Source of the DNA: Cyanobacteria bacterium FACHB-63
Lineage (GTDB): Bacteria > Cyanobacteriota > Cyanobacteriia > Leptolyngbyales > Leptolyngbyaceae
Direction of reading: 5' to 3'
Length of the DNA: 64,000 nt
NCBI GenBank assembly: GCA_014695255.1
Contig: JACJNX010000038.1
Span: forward strand, 1-64,000
Part shown: positions 16,748 to 25,753 of the stretch, in pieces
Layout: each line of letters starts with the position of its first letter
Numbering within the stretch: position 1 is the first letter of the stretch
Notes under the pieces: generated by a model
Database searches by the model: none
What the model was told of the DNA's origin: nothing
The model's input: only the letters and a program-made list of their open reading frames with translations
Made by a program: the position numbers and the translations under genes

Positions 16748-17389
16748 TTACGGCTTCTTTGCAAACAGATAAGCGCGACAACTCTGAACTTCAATATCCG
16801 AATAGGGGTCTCTTTCGACTGCTTCCTCTAACTCAAAGCCTGCCGTCCGCAGATCCTCTTTCATCTGGGCGGTCTGGAAGAAATGAAAGTCCAAACAGAC
16901 GCTCTGATCAAACTATTCTTTCAGGTGATGGGTTTGCTCTCCGATGTGAAAGGTTAGCAAGAGGACACCGTTTGAGCGTAATACCCGCTTCATCTCTCGT
17001 AAAGCGTCAGCGACCAAGGGACGAGAAATATGAATGATCGAGTAAAAGGCGGCAATCCCGCCAAAAGCGTGGTCAGCAACATCATTCAAGGAAAGCATGT
17101 CGCCTTGTTGAAAGGGAATATGCGAATTTAATTTTTGCGCCTGTCTAATCATCCCTGACGACAAATCGATTCCACAAACTTCTAAACCACGATCGTGTAA
17201 ATAATGGGCAATATGTCCGGCACCGCACCCTAAATCACAGATTTCTCCGATGCCATCCACCTTCTCGATGAACTAATCTAACATCTTGCGGTCAAACGGC
17301 TTTCTGTCCAACTTCTCATAAAACCGCTTGGCGTATGCTTCTGCCACACGATCGTAACTATTTTGCAATTCTGTCTGCGATCGTTCCAT
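16748..17389 (-). pseudogene. Class I methyltransferase reading frame with two in-frame TAG codons
   Basis: One continuous minus-strand frame from the ATG at 17389 to the TAA at 16748 reads as a complete ~213-aa methyltransferase (RSQTELQNSYDRVAEAYAKR; motif I ICDLGCGAGHIAHYL; motif II GIDLSSGMI; C-terminus EVQSCRAYLFAKKP). TAG codons interrupt it at 17273-17275 and 16913-16915. The residues around the stops (MLD*FIEK and LKE*FDQS) suggest TGG-to-TAG changes, at least for the second, where relatives carry tryptophan. No frameshift occurs. Simplest reading: a recently inactivated gene. Confidence 0.8.
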
Positions 17390-17815
17390 TGGTTCACCAT
17401 ACACAAGCTCAAGCGAAGCTGTTCAACACTGGATTCAGCCGCAATGCGAAGGGCGATCGCACGGCAATCCAATGTTATGTGTCTTGCGGCTAGATTCGAT
17501 TGCGAATGCCTGCATCCAGATCATATAGGAGCATGTCCAGCCGATTGTTCCCCGCTTGACGCGCGGGTATTTGCTGGAAGACTTCGCACACTACCAAACT
17601 CAGTCCTCGATCGCCTCAACAACCAGTTGCCTCAGTCGCTCAAGATTGTCCTGCATGGCTTTGAGCTGTTCGGGGGAGTGCCCTTGCCAATCCATGACCT
17701 CACCCGTGACCCGAAGCGGATCTTGAGAGCGGTATGACTGCGTCGGATTGCCTGGGTACTTCTTGTCCATCAGATTTGCATCGTCTTCAATCAGTCCGGT
17801 CGGCTCCACAATATA

Positions 17816-18715
17816 GAGCCTATTTGAGATCTTTTTGAGAAGGGCTAAAATCAAAAATAAATGCCGTACTCCAGCAGTTTGAGCGACAAAGAGTGGGAAA
17901 TCATTGCGCCGCTTCTGCCGAAAAAGAAACAAACCTGACTGCCCAAGTGGACAAAGCGGCAAATTCTAGATGGCGTGTTCTATCAATTGAAGAACGGCTG
18001 TAACTGGGGCGATTTGCCCAAAGACTTGCCGCCGTACTCGACGGTGTTCTGGCACGACAAACACTGGCGCAAAGACGGGATTTTAGACGAAATCATGAAT
18101 CCGCTGCATGCTCAGGTGCGAGAACACGCCCAAAAAAACCGAACTGGACGCGACTGTTAATCATCGACTCGCAAGCCGTGAAAAATACCTGCAATGCCAG
18201 CATTGAGACGAAGGGATTTTGTCACTACAAATGCACGAATGGCATCAAGCGCCATCTGGCGGTCGATACGCTGGGACTGCCGTTCTTCACGTATTGCACC
18301 AAAGCCAACGTCACCGACGACCAAGGCTTAATTGAAATGCTGATTGACCATCTCGACTACTTCCGTACCAACCCCGTAACCCTGCCGAAGATTACGATCT
18401 TGCTCGACCACGGCTATCATCCTGACACCCTTACCGCTGCATTACAGTTGTTTTACCCGCAGATCCTGACCAAGATTCGCTTTCAACTCGTTCCCAAGCC
18501 GACCAAAGCAGAAAAAGCAGCGACTGGACAAACGGGATTCGTTCCCGTCGCAACCCGGTGGATTATTGAGCGATCCAATGCGTGGATGGAACGGTGCAAG
18601 AGCCTCGTCAAGAACTTTGAGCGCACCTTGGAGCATGCTAATGCAAAGATCCACCTCTGCTTCATCTGCTTGATGCTAAAGCGCTTGGCGTATGAATAAG
18701 ATCTCAAATAGGTTC
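17816..18715 (+). mobile_element. 900-bp IS5-family insertion sequence
   Basis: The left end is GAGCCTATTTGAGATCTTTT and the right end, read inward, is GAACCTATTTGAGATCTTAT, giving near-perfect ~17-nt terminal inverted repeats. A 4-bp duplication TATA flanks the element (17812-17815 and 18716-18719). Excision in silico restores the reading frame of the host gene. The transposase is encoded in two overlapping frames. A 900-bp size and two-frame organisation fit the frameshifting groups of the IS5 family (for example IS427-type). Confidence 0.9.
17861..18699 (+). pseudogene. IS5-family transposase in two frames (orfA/orfB) with a -1 slippery site
   Basis: orfA starts at the ATG at 17861 (MPYSSSLSDKEWEIIAPLLP), has an in-frame TGA at about 17937, continues ILDGVFYQLKNGCNWGDLP and PYSTVFWHDKHWRKDG, and ends at 18160. 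At 18131-18140 the run CAAAAAAACC contains A_AAA_AAC in the correct phase for -1 frameshifting. The -1 frame reads PNWTRLLIIDSQAVKNT (first catalytic Asp), then KRHLAVDTLGLPFFTYCTKA (second Asp region) and WIIERSNAWMERCKSLVKNF (Glu region), to 18699. The TGA in orfA (expected Arg) probably inactivates this copy unless read through. Confidence 0.85.
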
Positions 18716-19285
18716 TATATTGATTGACGATCGCTTTTGCGGTCGGAAGTGAAATAATCTTCCCCGCTTGCGATCGAGCGATAAATTCTGTTCGAGCCGC
18801 TTCTGGAATCGAAGGTCTCGCGATAAAATAAAGAGCGGTCACAACGACTTCAAAGTTTCCGAGGTCTTGGAAATTTGGAAACGCCTTTGCCACGTTGATA
18901 AAGTTGTATACCAACGTCTTTTGAATGCCAGATTGCTCTTGTGCTCAATTCAAGAACGCTTCGTTCTATCCCCATTCGAATAGCTCTTTGGCTTCTAGTA
19001 GGTTGTGACCAATCCAATAAATATCAGATGCCATTCGCTTCAACCGCGATCGAATATCTTCTGCTAAGGCTTGAAGTCGATCGCTTGTCGCTGTCGGAAT
19101 GGAGGATGAATTTTCTTCCACGATGTTGAGCATACGAGCTATATTTCTTCCTCGTGAATTTTATTCGATTGGTTGAACGATTCTGTATCATTATTGCACT
19201 TGATTTTGAGCTAAATTTTGCCGCTCTAAGCTGTGGCTTTGTGCTACTTTGAATTTGATGCAAGTAGCTGACTTGAAGTTTGACT

Positions 19286-19668
19286 ATGTTCATTCTTGAT
19301 GTGCCCACCGATGCCGGGCGAAAAACGCTAGGCAAAGTTCTAAAGGCAGCGCGACTATCCCGCGATTGGTCGATCAATGACTTGGTAACGATTCTTTGTA
19401 CCCCAGTGGTCTATCGCTCCGAGACGGGAGAATTGGTAAACTAGCACGTTTCCAAGGGCACAATTTCTGGGCTGGAAAATGGGCAGCGTTCACCTCGCCC
19501 TTTACTACTTGAAGCGATCGTTGCCGTTGGCTACGTGCAGCACTCATCACTCAGCATCCTTACACGATCGAGGAACTGAAGGCAATTAGCTACGAGCAAT
19601 TTGATCCCAATACGGGGGATTGGCTCATTCCGACTTCCAACCCTGCGCGCAAACTTGCATCGGCATAG
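19286..19668 (+). pseudogene. XRE-type regulator, broken by TAG and frameshift
   Basis: Frame from ATG 19286 reads TLGKVLKAARLSRDWSINDL then YRSETGELVN, a TAG at 19442-19444, then HVSKGTISGLENGQRSPRPL and LLEAIVAVGYV. The reading then shifts by one base to ALITQHPYTIEELKAISYEQ-FDPNTGDW, ending at 19668. The SKGTISGLENGQRSPR block is a classic recognition-helix region of XRE proteins. Two independent lesions make it a pseudogene. It lies 130 nt upstream of parA. Confidence 0.75.
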
Positions 19669-19796
19669 CCGTAGAAACTATTTTTCGTATTAATTTGCTG
19701 ATTTAAGAATCACAGATGCGATTATGATGTTGGGATTGATCGAGCATGAAGTCTGCGATTGCATCATCAACATTTTAAGGCTAACGGATAAGAGCG

Positions 19797-20435
19797 ATGC
19801 TCATTGGAATTTTAAACAGAAAAGGCGGCTGTGGAAAATCAACGACCGCTGTACATCTTGCTTACTGGCTATCGCGTCAAAAACAGCGTGTTATTTTGGT
19901 CGATTCGGATGGGCAGATGAGTTCTAGTCAATGGCTCGATAAATTAAAGATGCCCTCTGTTGTAATCAACGATCCTGATGATTTATTTGATCAGATCGGC
20001 AAACTTGCAGAGGAATATGATTCCGTCGTTGTAGACTCTCCATCGGTCTTGGGGGAGCCAGCTAAATCAGTGCTGCTGAGCGTTGATCTTGCGATCGTTC
20101 CGGTGCAGCCATCTAACCTAGACTTGCTTTCTGCGAAAGACATTGTTCGATTGGTGAATCAGGCACAGAAGATTCGAGGCGGTACACCTAAAGCAGCAAT
20201 GTTCTTGAGTCGCGCTTCACGAGGAACAGTGCTGCTCAGGGAAGCACGCGAGGCACTAAGTCAAACTCAAGGTTTTACCCTATTGGAATCGATGGTTTAT
20301 CAGCGTCAAGCGATCGCTGATGCTCCAGGTCAGGCAGCAACCGTGTTTTCGATGTCTGGAGAGGCAGCAAGTTCAGCAGCAAAAGATTACGATGCTCTTT
20401 TCAAGGAGGCGATGCGATATGGCAAGACGAAATAG
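19797..20435 (+). CDS. parA: ParA-family partition ATPase
   Basis: 212 aa, the short (type Ib-like) ParA form without an N-terminal HTH. The deviant Walker [21 protein letters not shown] (residues 8-27) carries the signature lysine. The [16 protein letters not shown] segment is Walker A', and [17 protein letters not shown] holds the Walker B region. ParA dimerises on ATP and moves plasmid cargo together with ParB. parB overlaps the 3' end by 17 nt. The pair marks this DNA as an autonomously partitioned replicon or one derived from it. Confidence 0.93.
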   Translation: MLIGILNRKGGCGKSTTAVHLAYWLSRQKQRVILVDSDGQMSSSQWLDKLKMPSVVINDPDDLFDQIGKLAEEYDSVVVDSPSVLGEPAKSVLLSVDLAIVPVQPSNLDLLSAKDIVRLVNQAQKIRGGTPKAAMFLSRASRGTVLLREAREALSQTQGFTLLESMVYQRQAIADAPGQAATVFSMSGEAASSAAKDYDALFKEAMRYGKTK

Positions 20436-21333
20436 CTTGAAGGACGAATGGCAATTCGAGACCGAGATAGAATCCGGCAATCAGAACATTTCGATTCACG
20501 CGATTCAACTTCCTGCAAACCAGCCCCGTCGCTACTTCGATCCGCATAAGCTTCAACAGTTAACAGAATCGATTCGCCAACATGGAATTCTTGAGCCTTT
20601 ATTAGTGCGTCCTGTAGCTAAAGCTGGGATGTATGAACTGGTTGCTGGAGAACGTCGCTTTAGAGCCGCAAAAGCCGCAGAACTTGATACTGTACCTGTA
20701 ACTATTCGAGAACTGAGCGATGAGGAGTCTTTGCAGCTTGCGTTAGTTGAAAATTTGCAGCGTGAAGATCTTAACCCGGTCGAAGAGACAGAGGGTATCT
20801 TGCAGTTGCTAGGACTGAGGCTGAAGATAAACGCGATCGATGTTCCAGCTTTGCTTTACCGGATGCGAAACGAAGTGATCGGCAATTCTAATCAAAACGT
20901 TTTGATTAGTCTGGAGGCTGAAGCGGTTCAGACTGTTTTTAGCGAGTTGGCTACGATTTCGTGGGAATCATTTGCGACCACTCGGCTCCCGCTGCTCAAT
21001 CTGCCGCCTGACGTACTTGAGGCACTGCGAAGCGGAAAGATTGCTTATACCAAAGCTCAGGCTGTTTCTCGAATTAAAGACGAAGCGCAACGAAGTCAAG
21101 TTTTAGAAGAAGCGATCGTGCAAGAACTATCTCTAGCGCAAATTAAAGAAAAAATTTCCAATCTCAAAATGCTGGATGTGGATCTAGAGAAAAAACCTCC
21201 ATCACTAAAGGGACAGATTAAGGATGTTTTGCGTCTAGCTCATCGTTCAAAGGTTTGGGATGACCCCAAAAAGCAGAAGCGTCTAGAAAAACTGTTGGCA
21301 GATTTAAGAACGTTGGTTTCTGATGCGAACTAG
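20419..21333 (+). CDS. parB: ParB-family partition protein
   Basis: 304 aa from the ATG at 20419, chosen because AAGGAGG lies 9 nt upstream; longer frames extend into parA. The ParB/Sulfiredoxin domain shows [20 protein letters not shown], the CTPase motif [19 protein letters not shown], and [16 protein letters not shown], followed by a helix-turn-helix region ([20 protein letters not shown]) and a lysine-rich tail. The family binds parS and CTP and loads onto DNA as a clamp. No obvious parS palindrome was recognised nearby. A ~35-aa insertion ([20 protein letters not shown]) separates the CTPase and HTH parts. Confidence 0.93.
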   Translation: MARRNSLKDEWQFETEIESGNQNISIHAIQLPANQPRRYFDPHKLQQLTESIRQHGILEPLLVRPVAKAGMYELVAGERRFRAAKAAELDTVPVTIRELSDEESLQLALVENLQREDLNPVEETEGILQLLGLRLKINAIDVPALLYRMRNEVIGNSNQNVLISLEAEAVQTVFSELATISWESFATTRLPLLNLPPDVLEALRSGKIAYTKAQAVSRIKDEAQRSQVLEEAIVQELSLAQIKEKISNLKMLDVDLEKKPPSLKGQIKDVLRLAHRSKVWDDPKKQKRLEKLLADLRTLVSDAN

Positions 21334-21459
21334 CAGTCTTTGGCGACTTAGAAATTGAAACTGTCTAGTGACAAACAATTTAACTTTAGACTAGGAAGCG
21401 TTTGAATACTTCAGCCGCCTCGATTTCATAAACCAGTGTCAGCATAATTTAGGAGCAAT

Positions 21460-22238
21460 GTGAATTACGATCGCCTCTTAAACAACATCGGTTCCATTAA
21501 TGGTTCAACTCAGGCAGCACTCGTCTGAGCCGTGAACCAAGCTCTTACGCTTCGTAACTGGTTAATTGGAGCTTATCTAATTGAGTATGAACAGAATGGC
21601 GAAGACCGAGCCACTTATGGGGAGTCGCTTCTGAAAAAGATTGCAAAGGATCTGGCGGAACGGAAATGCGAAGGACTTTCATTGAGTAATCTGAAATATG
21701 CTCGTCGATTCGCGCTAGCTTACCCGATCGCTGCAAAAAGCCAAACACTGTCCGACCTTTTCCGCCCACTCTTACAAGCGGCTGCAAAAAGCCAAACCCC
21801 GTCTGACTTATTGACGGAAGCTGAGGAACACTCCTCTTTGCTAAATCAACTCGCTGATCTCTCTGAAACTTCTGCATTTGAATTTTCTTCGCTTGAAGCC
21901 CGCATTCCTGAAATGAATGCTCTTCCCTGGCAGAATGAAGCCTACTATGCTCGATTGTTTCGGACTGTTGCCTGGTCACACCTAATGGAGCTTTGCCGCA
22001 TTGATGATCCGCTAAAGCGAGCATTTTATGAATTGGAATGTTTGAAGAGTGGCTGGTCGCTTCGTGAATTGAAGCGTCAGATCAGCAGTATGCTGTACGA
22101 GCGCATTGGACTCTCTAAAGATAAAGCTTCGGTCTTGGCATTGACCGCAGAAGGACGCTTAGTTGATAGCCCCTTAACAATTTTGCGAGATCCCTATGTC
22201 TTAGAATTTTTAGGACTCAAAGAACGCGCAGCTTATAA
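21460..22238 (+). pseudogene. DUF1016 (YhcG) N-terminal part, with in-frame TGA and truncated
   Basis: AGGAG at 21451-21455 precedes a GTG at 21460 that opens NYDRLLNNIGSINGSTQAAL. A TGA at 21526-21528 (expected Arg) is followed by AVNQALTLRNWLIGAYLIEY and GLSLSNLKYARRFALAYPIA, then YYARLFRTVAWSHLMELC-type sequence to RDPYVLEFLGLKERAAYNE. The DUF1016 N-domain ends there. The downstream PDDEXK nuclease domain is missing, replaced at about 22238 by an unrelated 2OG-oxygenase fragment. A 17-residue internal duplication (AAKSQTLSDLF.. / AAKSQTPSDLL..) is visible. Confidence 0.8.
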
Positions 22239-22241
22239 TGA

Positions 22242-22583
22242 ATGGTTAAGTCACAATCTCACTGGATTGATGCACCACCAATTCCAGGCTCGTTTGTGTG
22301 CAACATTGGCGATATGCTCGATCGTATGACTGGCGGACAATATCGATCAACTCCACATCGCGTCCGCAATGCAGCACAAAAAGATCGGCTTTCGTTTCCG
22401 TTTTTCTTTGACCCTAACTTCGATGTTGAAGTGAAACCGATTGAACTCAATAGCATGATCCAGGACGATCGAGTAGAACTCTGGGATCGCTCTAGTGTTC
22501 ATACCTTTGAAGGAACCTACGGTGATTATGTACTGGGCAAAGTCTCTAAAGTGTTTCCGCAACTGAAGCGATCGGTGTTATGA
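22242..22583 (+). pseudogene. 2-oxoglutarate/Fe(II) oxygenase (isopenicillin N synthase-like) C-terminal fragment
   Basis: Reads IDAPPIPGSFVCNIGDMLDR, then MTGGQYRSTPHRVRNAAQKD with the distal iron-ligand His and the following Arg region. It then runs RLSFPFFFDPNFDVEVKPI and ends GDYVLGKVSKVFPQL. This is the last ~110 residues of an IPNS-like oxygenase; the HxD half of the iron site is absent. It abuts the truncated DUF1016 gene in a different frame, marking a recombination junction. Confidence 0.8.
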
Positions 22584-22617
22584 ATCATCGCGTGTCGAGT
22601 CCATTCCAAAGTTAGGC

Positions 22618-22821
22618 TTACTTCAATCGATCCGAGGTTTTATTGCGCCAATTCAGAAATGCTTCTACTGTCGAGAAGTACTGAATAATGTCATCCAATC
22701 CTTCAGGTCTATCTTTGAGGTAGCCTTCGAGATATGCAGAATCTTGTCGTTTCGGCAGACATCCAGCTTGCTGATCGCGTCGCCCTTCTTGGTAACGGAT
22801 TTCTCTAAGATGATTTAACAT
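22618..22821 (-). CDS. Hypothetical protein, 67 aa
   Basis: Not recognised. A compact charged protein: HLREIRYQEGRRDQQAGCLP, KRQDSAYLEGYLKDRPEG, then a helix IIQYFSTVEAFLNWRN. The 'GRRDxxAGxxPxRxDxxYLEGY' pattern occurs in small uncharacterised cyanobacterial proteins. Start ATG at 22821. No partner gene evident. Confidence 0.45.
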   Translation of the reverse strand: MLNHLREIRYQEGRRDQQAGCLPKRQDSAYLEGYLKDRPEGLDDIIQYFSTVEAFLNWRNKTSDRLK

Positions 22822-22904
22822 AATTAATGCTTACAGAATTAGAACTTGCTTTTACTGTAAGCACTTCTGTTCATAACAGCAAATATTCTTTTTTCTGAAA
22901 AGCA

Positions 22905-23338
22905 TCAATAAAAGTGATTGTTATCAAAGCTGATCAAAGGTTCTGCTGTGACATCTGAGATAAAAAGAATTTCGGAGGGAACCGTTCCGATCGCTTCAGC
23001 AATATGACGATAACTCTCCGGGCTTATCTTTGCGCCAATCCTGGTATCGAAATAGCCACTCAGAAAGCGCGATAAATCTCCAGCTTCAGTGTATTGAAAC
23101 AATAACTGCTGTGCTTGAACACTATCCGAAGAAAAGATAAAGATTCGTTTTCATATTCCTGCCGTAAATCCTGCAAGTCAGCTTTTACTGGAGGATTGTG
23201 ATCATGCATTTGCAAAAAATTCTGAAATTCAGTCTGAGCAAATGGAAATAGAACTCCAAACACATATTCGATTTGAGCCGTTGTTCCCTCGATGTCTAGC
23301 AGAACAGCACGAATCTGATTCAAGTCGAGTTGAATCAT
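22905..23338 (-). pseudogene. mtnC: Acireductone synthase (enolase-phosphatase E1) with internal deletion
   Basis: The start reads IRAVLLDIEGTTAQIEYVFG (the HAD motif I D-x-E of MtnC) and continues to LQDLRQEYENE. The frame then jumps to IFIFSSDSVQAQQLLFQYTE and AGDLSRFLSGYFDTRIGAKI, ending FISDVTAEPLISFDNNHFY. About 80 residues between the two blocks are missing and the frames differ. MtnC belongs to the methionine salvage pathway, recovering sulfur from methylthioadenosine. The gene is dead here, and its C-terminus is also divergent. Confidence 0.85.
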
Positions 23339-23354
23339 GCACAGTAGAACAATT

Positions 23355-24563
23355 TTAGTAGATTGATGCTAACACTTTATCGGCTGCGGCTCGAAAAGCA
23401 GTAGCGGCTCCTGCACTCATATCACGCGGTGCACAGATGCGATTTCTCAAATAGGCAAAGGTGATGGCACCAATTGCCGAAAAAGCTGGATCGAGGTTAT
23501 CCTTTCCACCAACTCGACCCCAAGGCAACTGAGTTTTATCGCCATACAGCAAGTATGTTGCAAGGAGCTTAAGATGAGCTTCGATTGCATCTTTTACAGT
23601 TGAAATATCCCCCAACGCCTGCACTCCTGAATTTTTGAGAATATCAACGATCGCCGCTTCTCGATTGTCACTGAGTCGTTCTGCTGCTTCTGCTCGATAC
23701 TGCGATGCTTCACTGAGAACGGGATCTAATGGTAAAGGATTGCTGATAGGTTCGACTCCCCATCTTCGACGTAGCAATAAATTGTTCGTTGCTTCATCGG
23801 ACTTGACTCGATGATAAGCAGGACGATCATTCAATGCTGCAAACCAAGCATTCAGATTTGGATAGCGTGAATTCTCTTTAATGTGATAGCCCCGGTAAAC
23901 AGGTAGATTTGCTGCTAATCGATCCAGATGCGGACTATACATAATATCCACTAAGCTAAACGTACTGAGGAAGTAGGAGCCTGGATATTTCGATAAGGCT
24001 TGCTCAAGTTCGTCTAGCTTTGCTTCAAAAGATTGTTTCAAAGTGTCTAAATCATTAGGATCAGCCGCTTCTCTTAAAAATTTGTAAGCAGCTTCCTTAA
24101 ATCCGTTTGTTTCTGCATCTTCAATGAGTTGCCTTGCGATCGCATTCTCTTCGGCATCAGCAGGAAGTAACGATGTCTCAGGAAATCGCTCTTCTAAAGC
24201 CAGCAAAATGTCTTTCGATTCATATACTAGCTCACCTTCAATCTTGGCAGCAGGAACAAGTGTTGTCGGAACTAAATCGGTGTACCATTTCGGCTTGTTG
24301 CTCAGGTCAATAAACTCTGTCTCAAACGGAATTTCTTTCTCTTCTAGCGCAAACCAAACTCGCTCACAGAATGGGCACCAAGAGTGCGTATCTCGGTAGA
24401 GCAAAACTGGCGGTGCTATATCGGGTGGAAGCTTATGTAGACTGCTTGGAATAGGTGCAGTCGAAGGCGATTGCCCAGGTCTACGCACCCGACGGGCGGT
24501 TGTATTAGCTTGAGCAAGTTCTAACAGTTGATCCCAATTTAAAGTAATATTCTGAACTGTCAT
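23355..24563 (-). CDS. Glutathione S-transferase-like protein with N-terminal Cys-x-x-Cys
   Basis: 402 aa from the ATG at 24563, which has GGAGA 7 nt upstream. A thioredoxin-fold GST_N domain starts at about residue 55 (VLLYRDTHSWCPFCERVWFA, active motif C-P-F-C). Then come LVPTTLVPAAKIEGELVYES and a helical GST_C domain (SYFLSTFSLVDIMYSPHLDR). A C-terminal ~130-aa helical extension has no assigned function. Possibly a glutathionyl or thiol-transfer enzyme in organosulfur breakdown. Only two internal methionines and three cysteines in ~400 residues, two of them the catalytic pair. It is downstream of, and co-oriented with, no close partner; the SBP gene at 24668 lies just upstream in the same direction. 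Confidence 0.85.
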   Translation of the reverse strand: MTVQNITLNWDQLLELAQANTTARRVRRPGQSPSTAPIPSSLHKLPPDIAPPVLLYRDTHSWCPFCERVWFALEEKEIPFETEFIDLSNKPKWYTDLVPTTLVPAAKIEGELVYESKDILLALEERFPETSLLPADAEENAIARQLIEDAETNGFKEAAYKFLREAADPNDLDTLKQSFEAKLDELEQALSKYPGSYFLSTFSLVDIMYSPHLDRLAANLPVYRGYHIKENSRYPNLNAWFAALNDRPAYHRVKSDEATNNLLLRRRWGVEPISNPLPLDPVLSEASQYRAEAAERLSDNREAAIVDILKNSGVQALGDISTVKDAIEAHLKLLATYLLYGDKTQLPWGRVGGKDNLDPAFSAIGAITFAYLRNRICAPRDMSAGAATAFRAAADKVLASIY

Positions 24564-24667
24564 TTGATGATCTCCACTTACAACCATTCACAATCCATTC
24601 ACAATCAGTGCAAGCTGTGAAGATGGCTTTAGTCTTTTCCCACAGCTTGCTGAATCCCAAGTTAAGA

Positions 24668-25753
24668 CTAATTCAGCGAAAAAGCAGCGACTTTATCGGG
24701 AGGTAGAATTGCATCTCGAATGTTGAGTTGTTTTGGAATTAGCTTGAGTTGGTAATAGGTATCTGCAACTTTCTGCTGCTCGGCAATGATGTCATCTGTT
24801 ACCGGATTGAGTCCAAACACTCTGCGCTGTGTCGCTTTTTTCACTGCTTCAGCATCAAGCTTTAGGGCATCGGTCAGTACTTTTGCAACCTCATCACGAT
24901 TCTTGTCAGACCAAGCTTCCAGATTTCGGACTTCTTCTAGAATTGCTTTCAAAACCTTAGGCTGCTCAGCGGCAAACTTCCGAGAAGCAATATAGTAGCC
25001 ACCTAGCTTGTTCAACCCTTCACCATCTGCTAACACACGGGCATTTGTGCCGACCTCAGCCGCAGCAAAGAACGGATCCCAAATGACCCAAGCATCTGCA
25101 TCACCCTTGACAAATGCAGCACGAGCATCCGCTGGAGTGAGATAGATGGGCTGAATATCATTAAAGGCTAATCCTGCTTTCTGAAGCAACTGTACAATCA
25201 GGTAGTTTGCGCTTGATCCCTTTGCAAATACGACTTTTTTACCCTTGAGATCTGCCACGCTTTGAATCGGTGAATCTTTGCGGACGAGAATTCCATTGCC
25301 TTTGGGATTGGGCGCGATCGCAGCCGCATAAGTTAATGCGGCTCCAGCAGCTTGCGCGAAAATAGGCGGCGATTCTCCTACAGGTCCAATGTCGATCGCG
25401 CCTGCATTCAACGCTTCAAGCAGGGGCGGTCCTGCTTGAAACTCTTTCCATTCTACTTTTACGCCTTCTGAAGCTAACCGCTTATCGATGTCTCCTTTAG
25501 ATTTGAGGAGAATGGTAGATTTTTGGAAACCAAACCGTACAACGTTCGCTGCTGACCCACTCTGGCTTGCTGGAGAGGCGTTTGGACTGTTAGAGGCAGT
25601 CGGGGTTGAAGATGTGCAAGCTGCGATCGCGAAACTCAAACAAAGCCCAAGAGCAGCAAAGCGTAGCCCAGTCGGAATAGTTAAACGTTTCTCTTCAATT
25701 GAAGAGGAACGATCAACTATCGATCGTATGAAACTGAGAATTCGATTGAACAT
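24668..25753 (-). CDS. Aliphatic sulfonate/taurine-type ABC transporter binding lipoprotein
   Basis: About 361 aa from the ATG at 25753 (a longer frame to 25840 exists). A signal peptide with lipobox SFAIAACTSS makes it a lipoprotein. The SsuA/TauA-type fold is shown by VRFGFQKSTILLKSKGDIDK, AIDIGPVGESPPIFAQAAGA, LKGKKVVFAKGSSANYLIVQ and DADAWVIWDPFFAAAEVG. It should present alkanesulfonates to a permease. No ATPase or permease is adjacent, so it may use the SsuBC set at 42-45 kb. After the lipobox cysteine there is no methionine or further cysteine, matching the sulfur-sparing pattern of nearby genes. Divergent from the TauD gene at 26250. Confidence 0.9.
   Translation of the reverse strand: MFNRILSFIRSIVDRSSSIEEKRLTIPTGLRFAALGLCLSFAIAACTSSTPTASNSPNASPASQSGSAANVVRFGFQKSTILLKSKGDIDKRLASEGVKVEWKEFQAGPPLLEALNAGAIDIGPVGESPPIFAQAAGAALTYAAAIAPNPKGNGILVRKDSPIQSVADLKGKKVVFAKGSSANYLIVQLLQKAGLAFNDIQPIYLTPADARAAFVKGDADAWVIWDPFFAAAEVGTNARVLADGEGLNKLGGYYIASRKFAAEQPKVLKAILEEVRNLEAWSDKNRDEVAKVLTDALKLDAEAVKKATQRRVFGLNPVTDDIIAEQQKVADTYYQLKLIPKQLNIRDAILPPDKVAAFSLN

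Larger units (their letters stand above)
17600..19130 (-). pseudogene. Plasmid-type DUF3102-like gene interrupted by an IS element
   Basis: The 5' part starts at the ATG at 19130 (SSSIPTATSDRLQALAEDIR, DIYWIGHNLLEAKELFEWG). It has a TAG at 18966-18968 and a TGA at 18945-18947, then continues YNFINVAKAFPNFQDLG to NQY at the IS boundary. Removing the IS and one copy of the TATA duplication rejoins the frame exactly as AIVNQY-IVEPTGLIEDDANL, ending at 17600. The YWIGxxLLEAK start and the NFINVAKxF motif resemble DUF3102-type proteins common on cyanobacterial plasmids. The middle looks shortened. Role unknown; inactive because of two stops and the insertion. Confidence 0.75.

Noticed and set aside
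16748-19668. Recoding of TAG as an amino acid in this replicon
   Set aside because: The interrupted genes also show TGA stops, frameshifts, deletions and IS insertion, and intact genes of the window end normally at TAG; decay explains it.
19797-21333. A parS site near parAB
   Set aside because: I looked for strong palindromes around the operon and saw none good enough to name.
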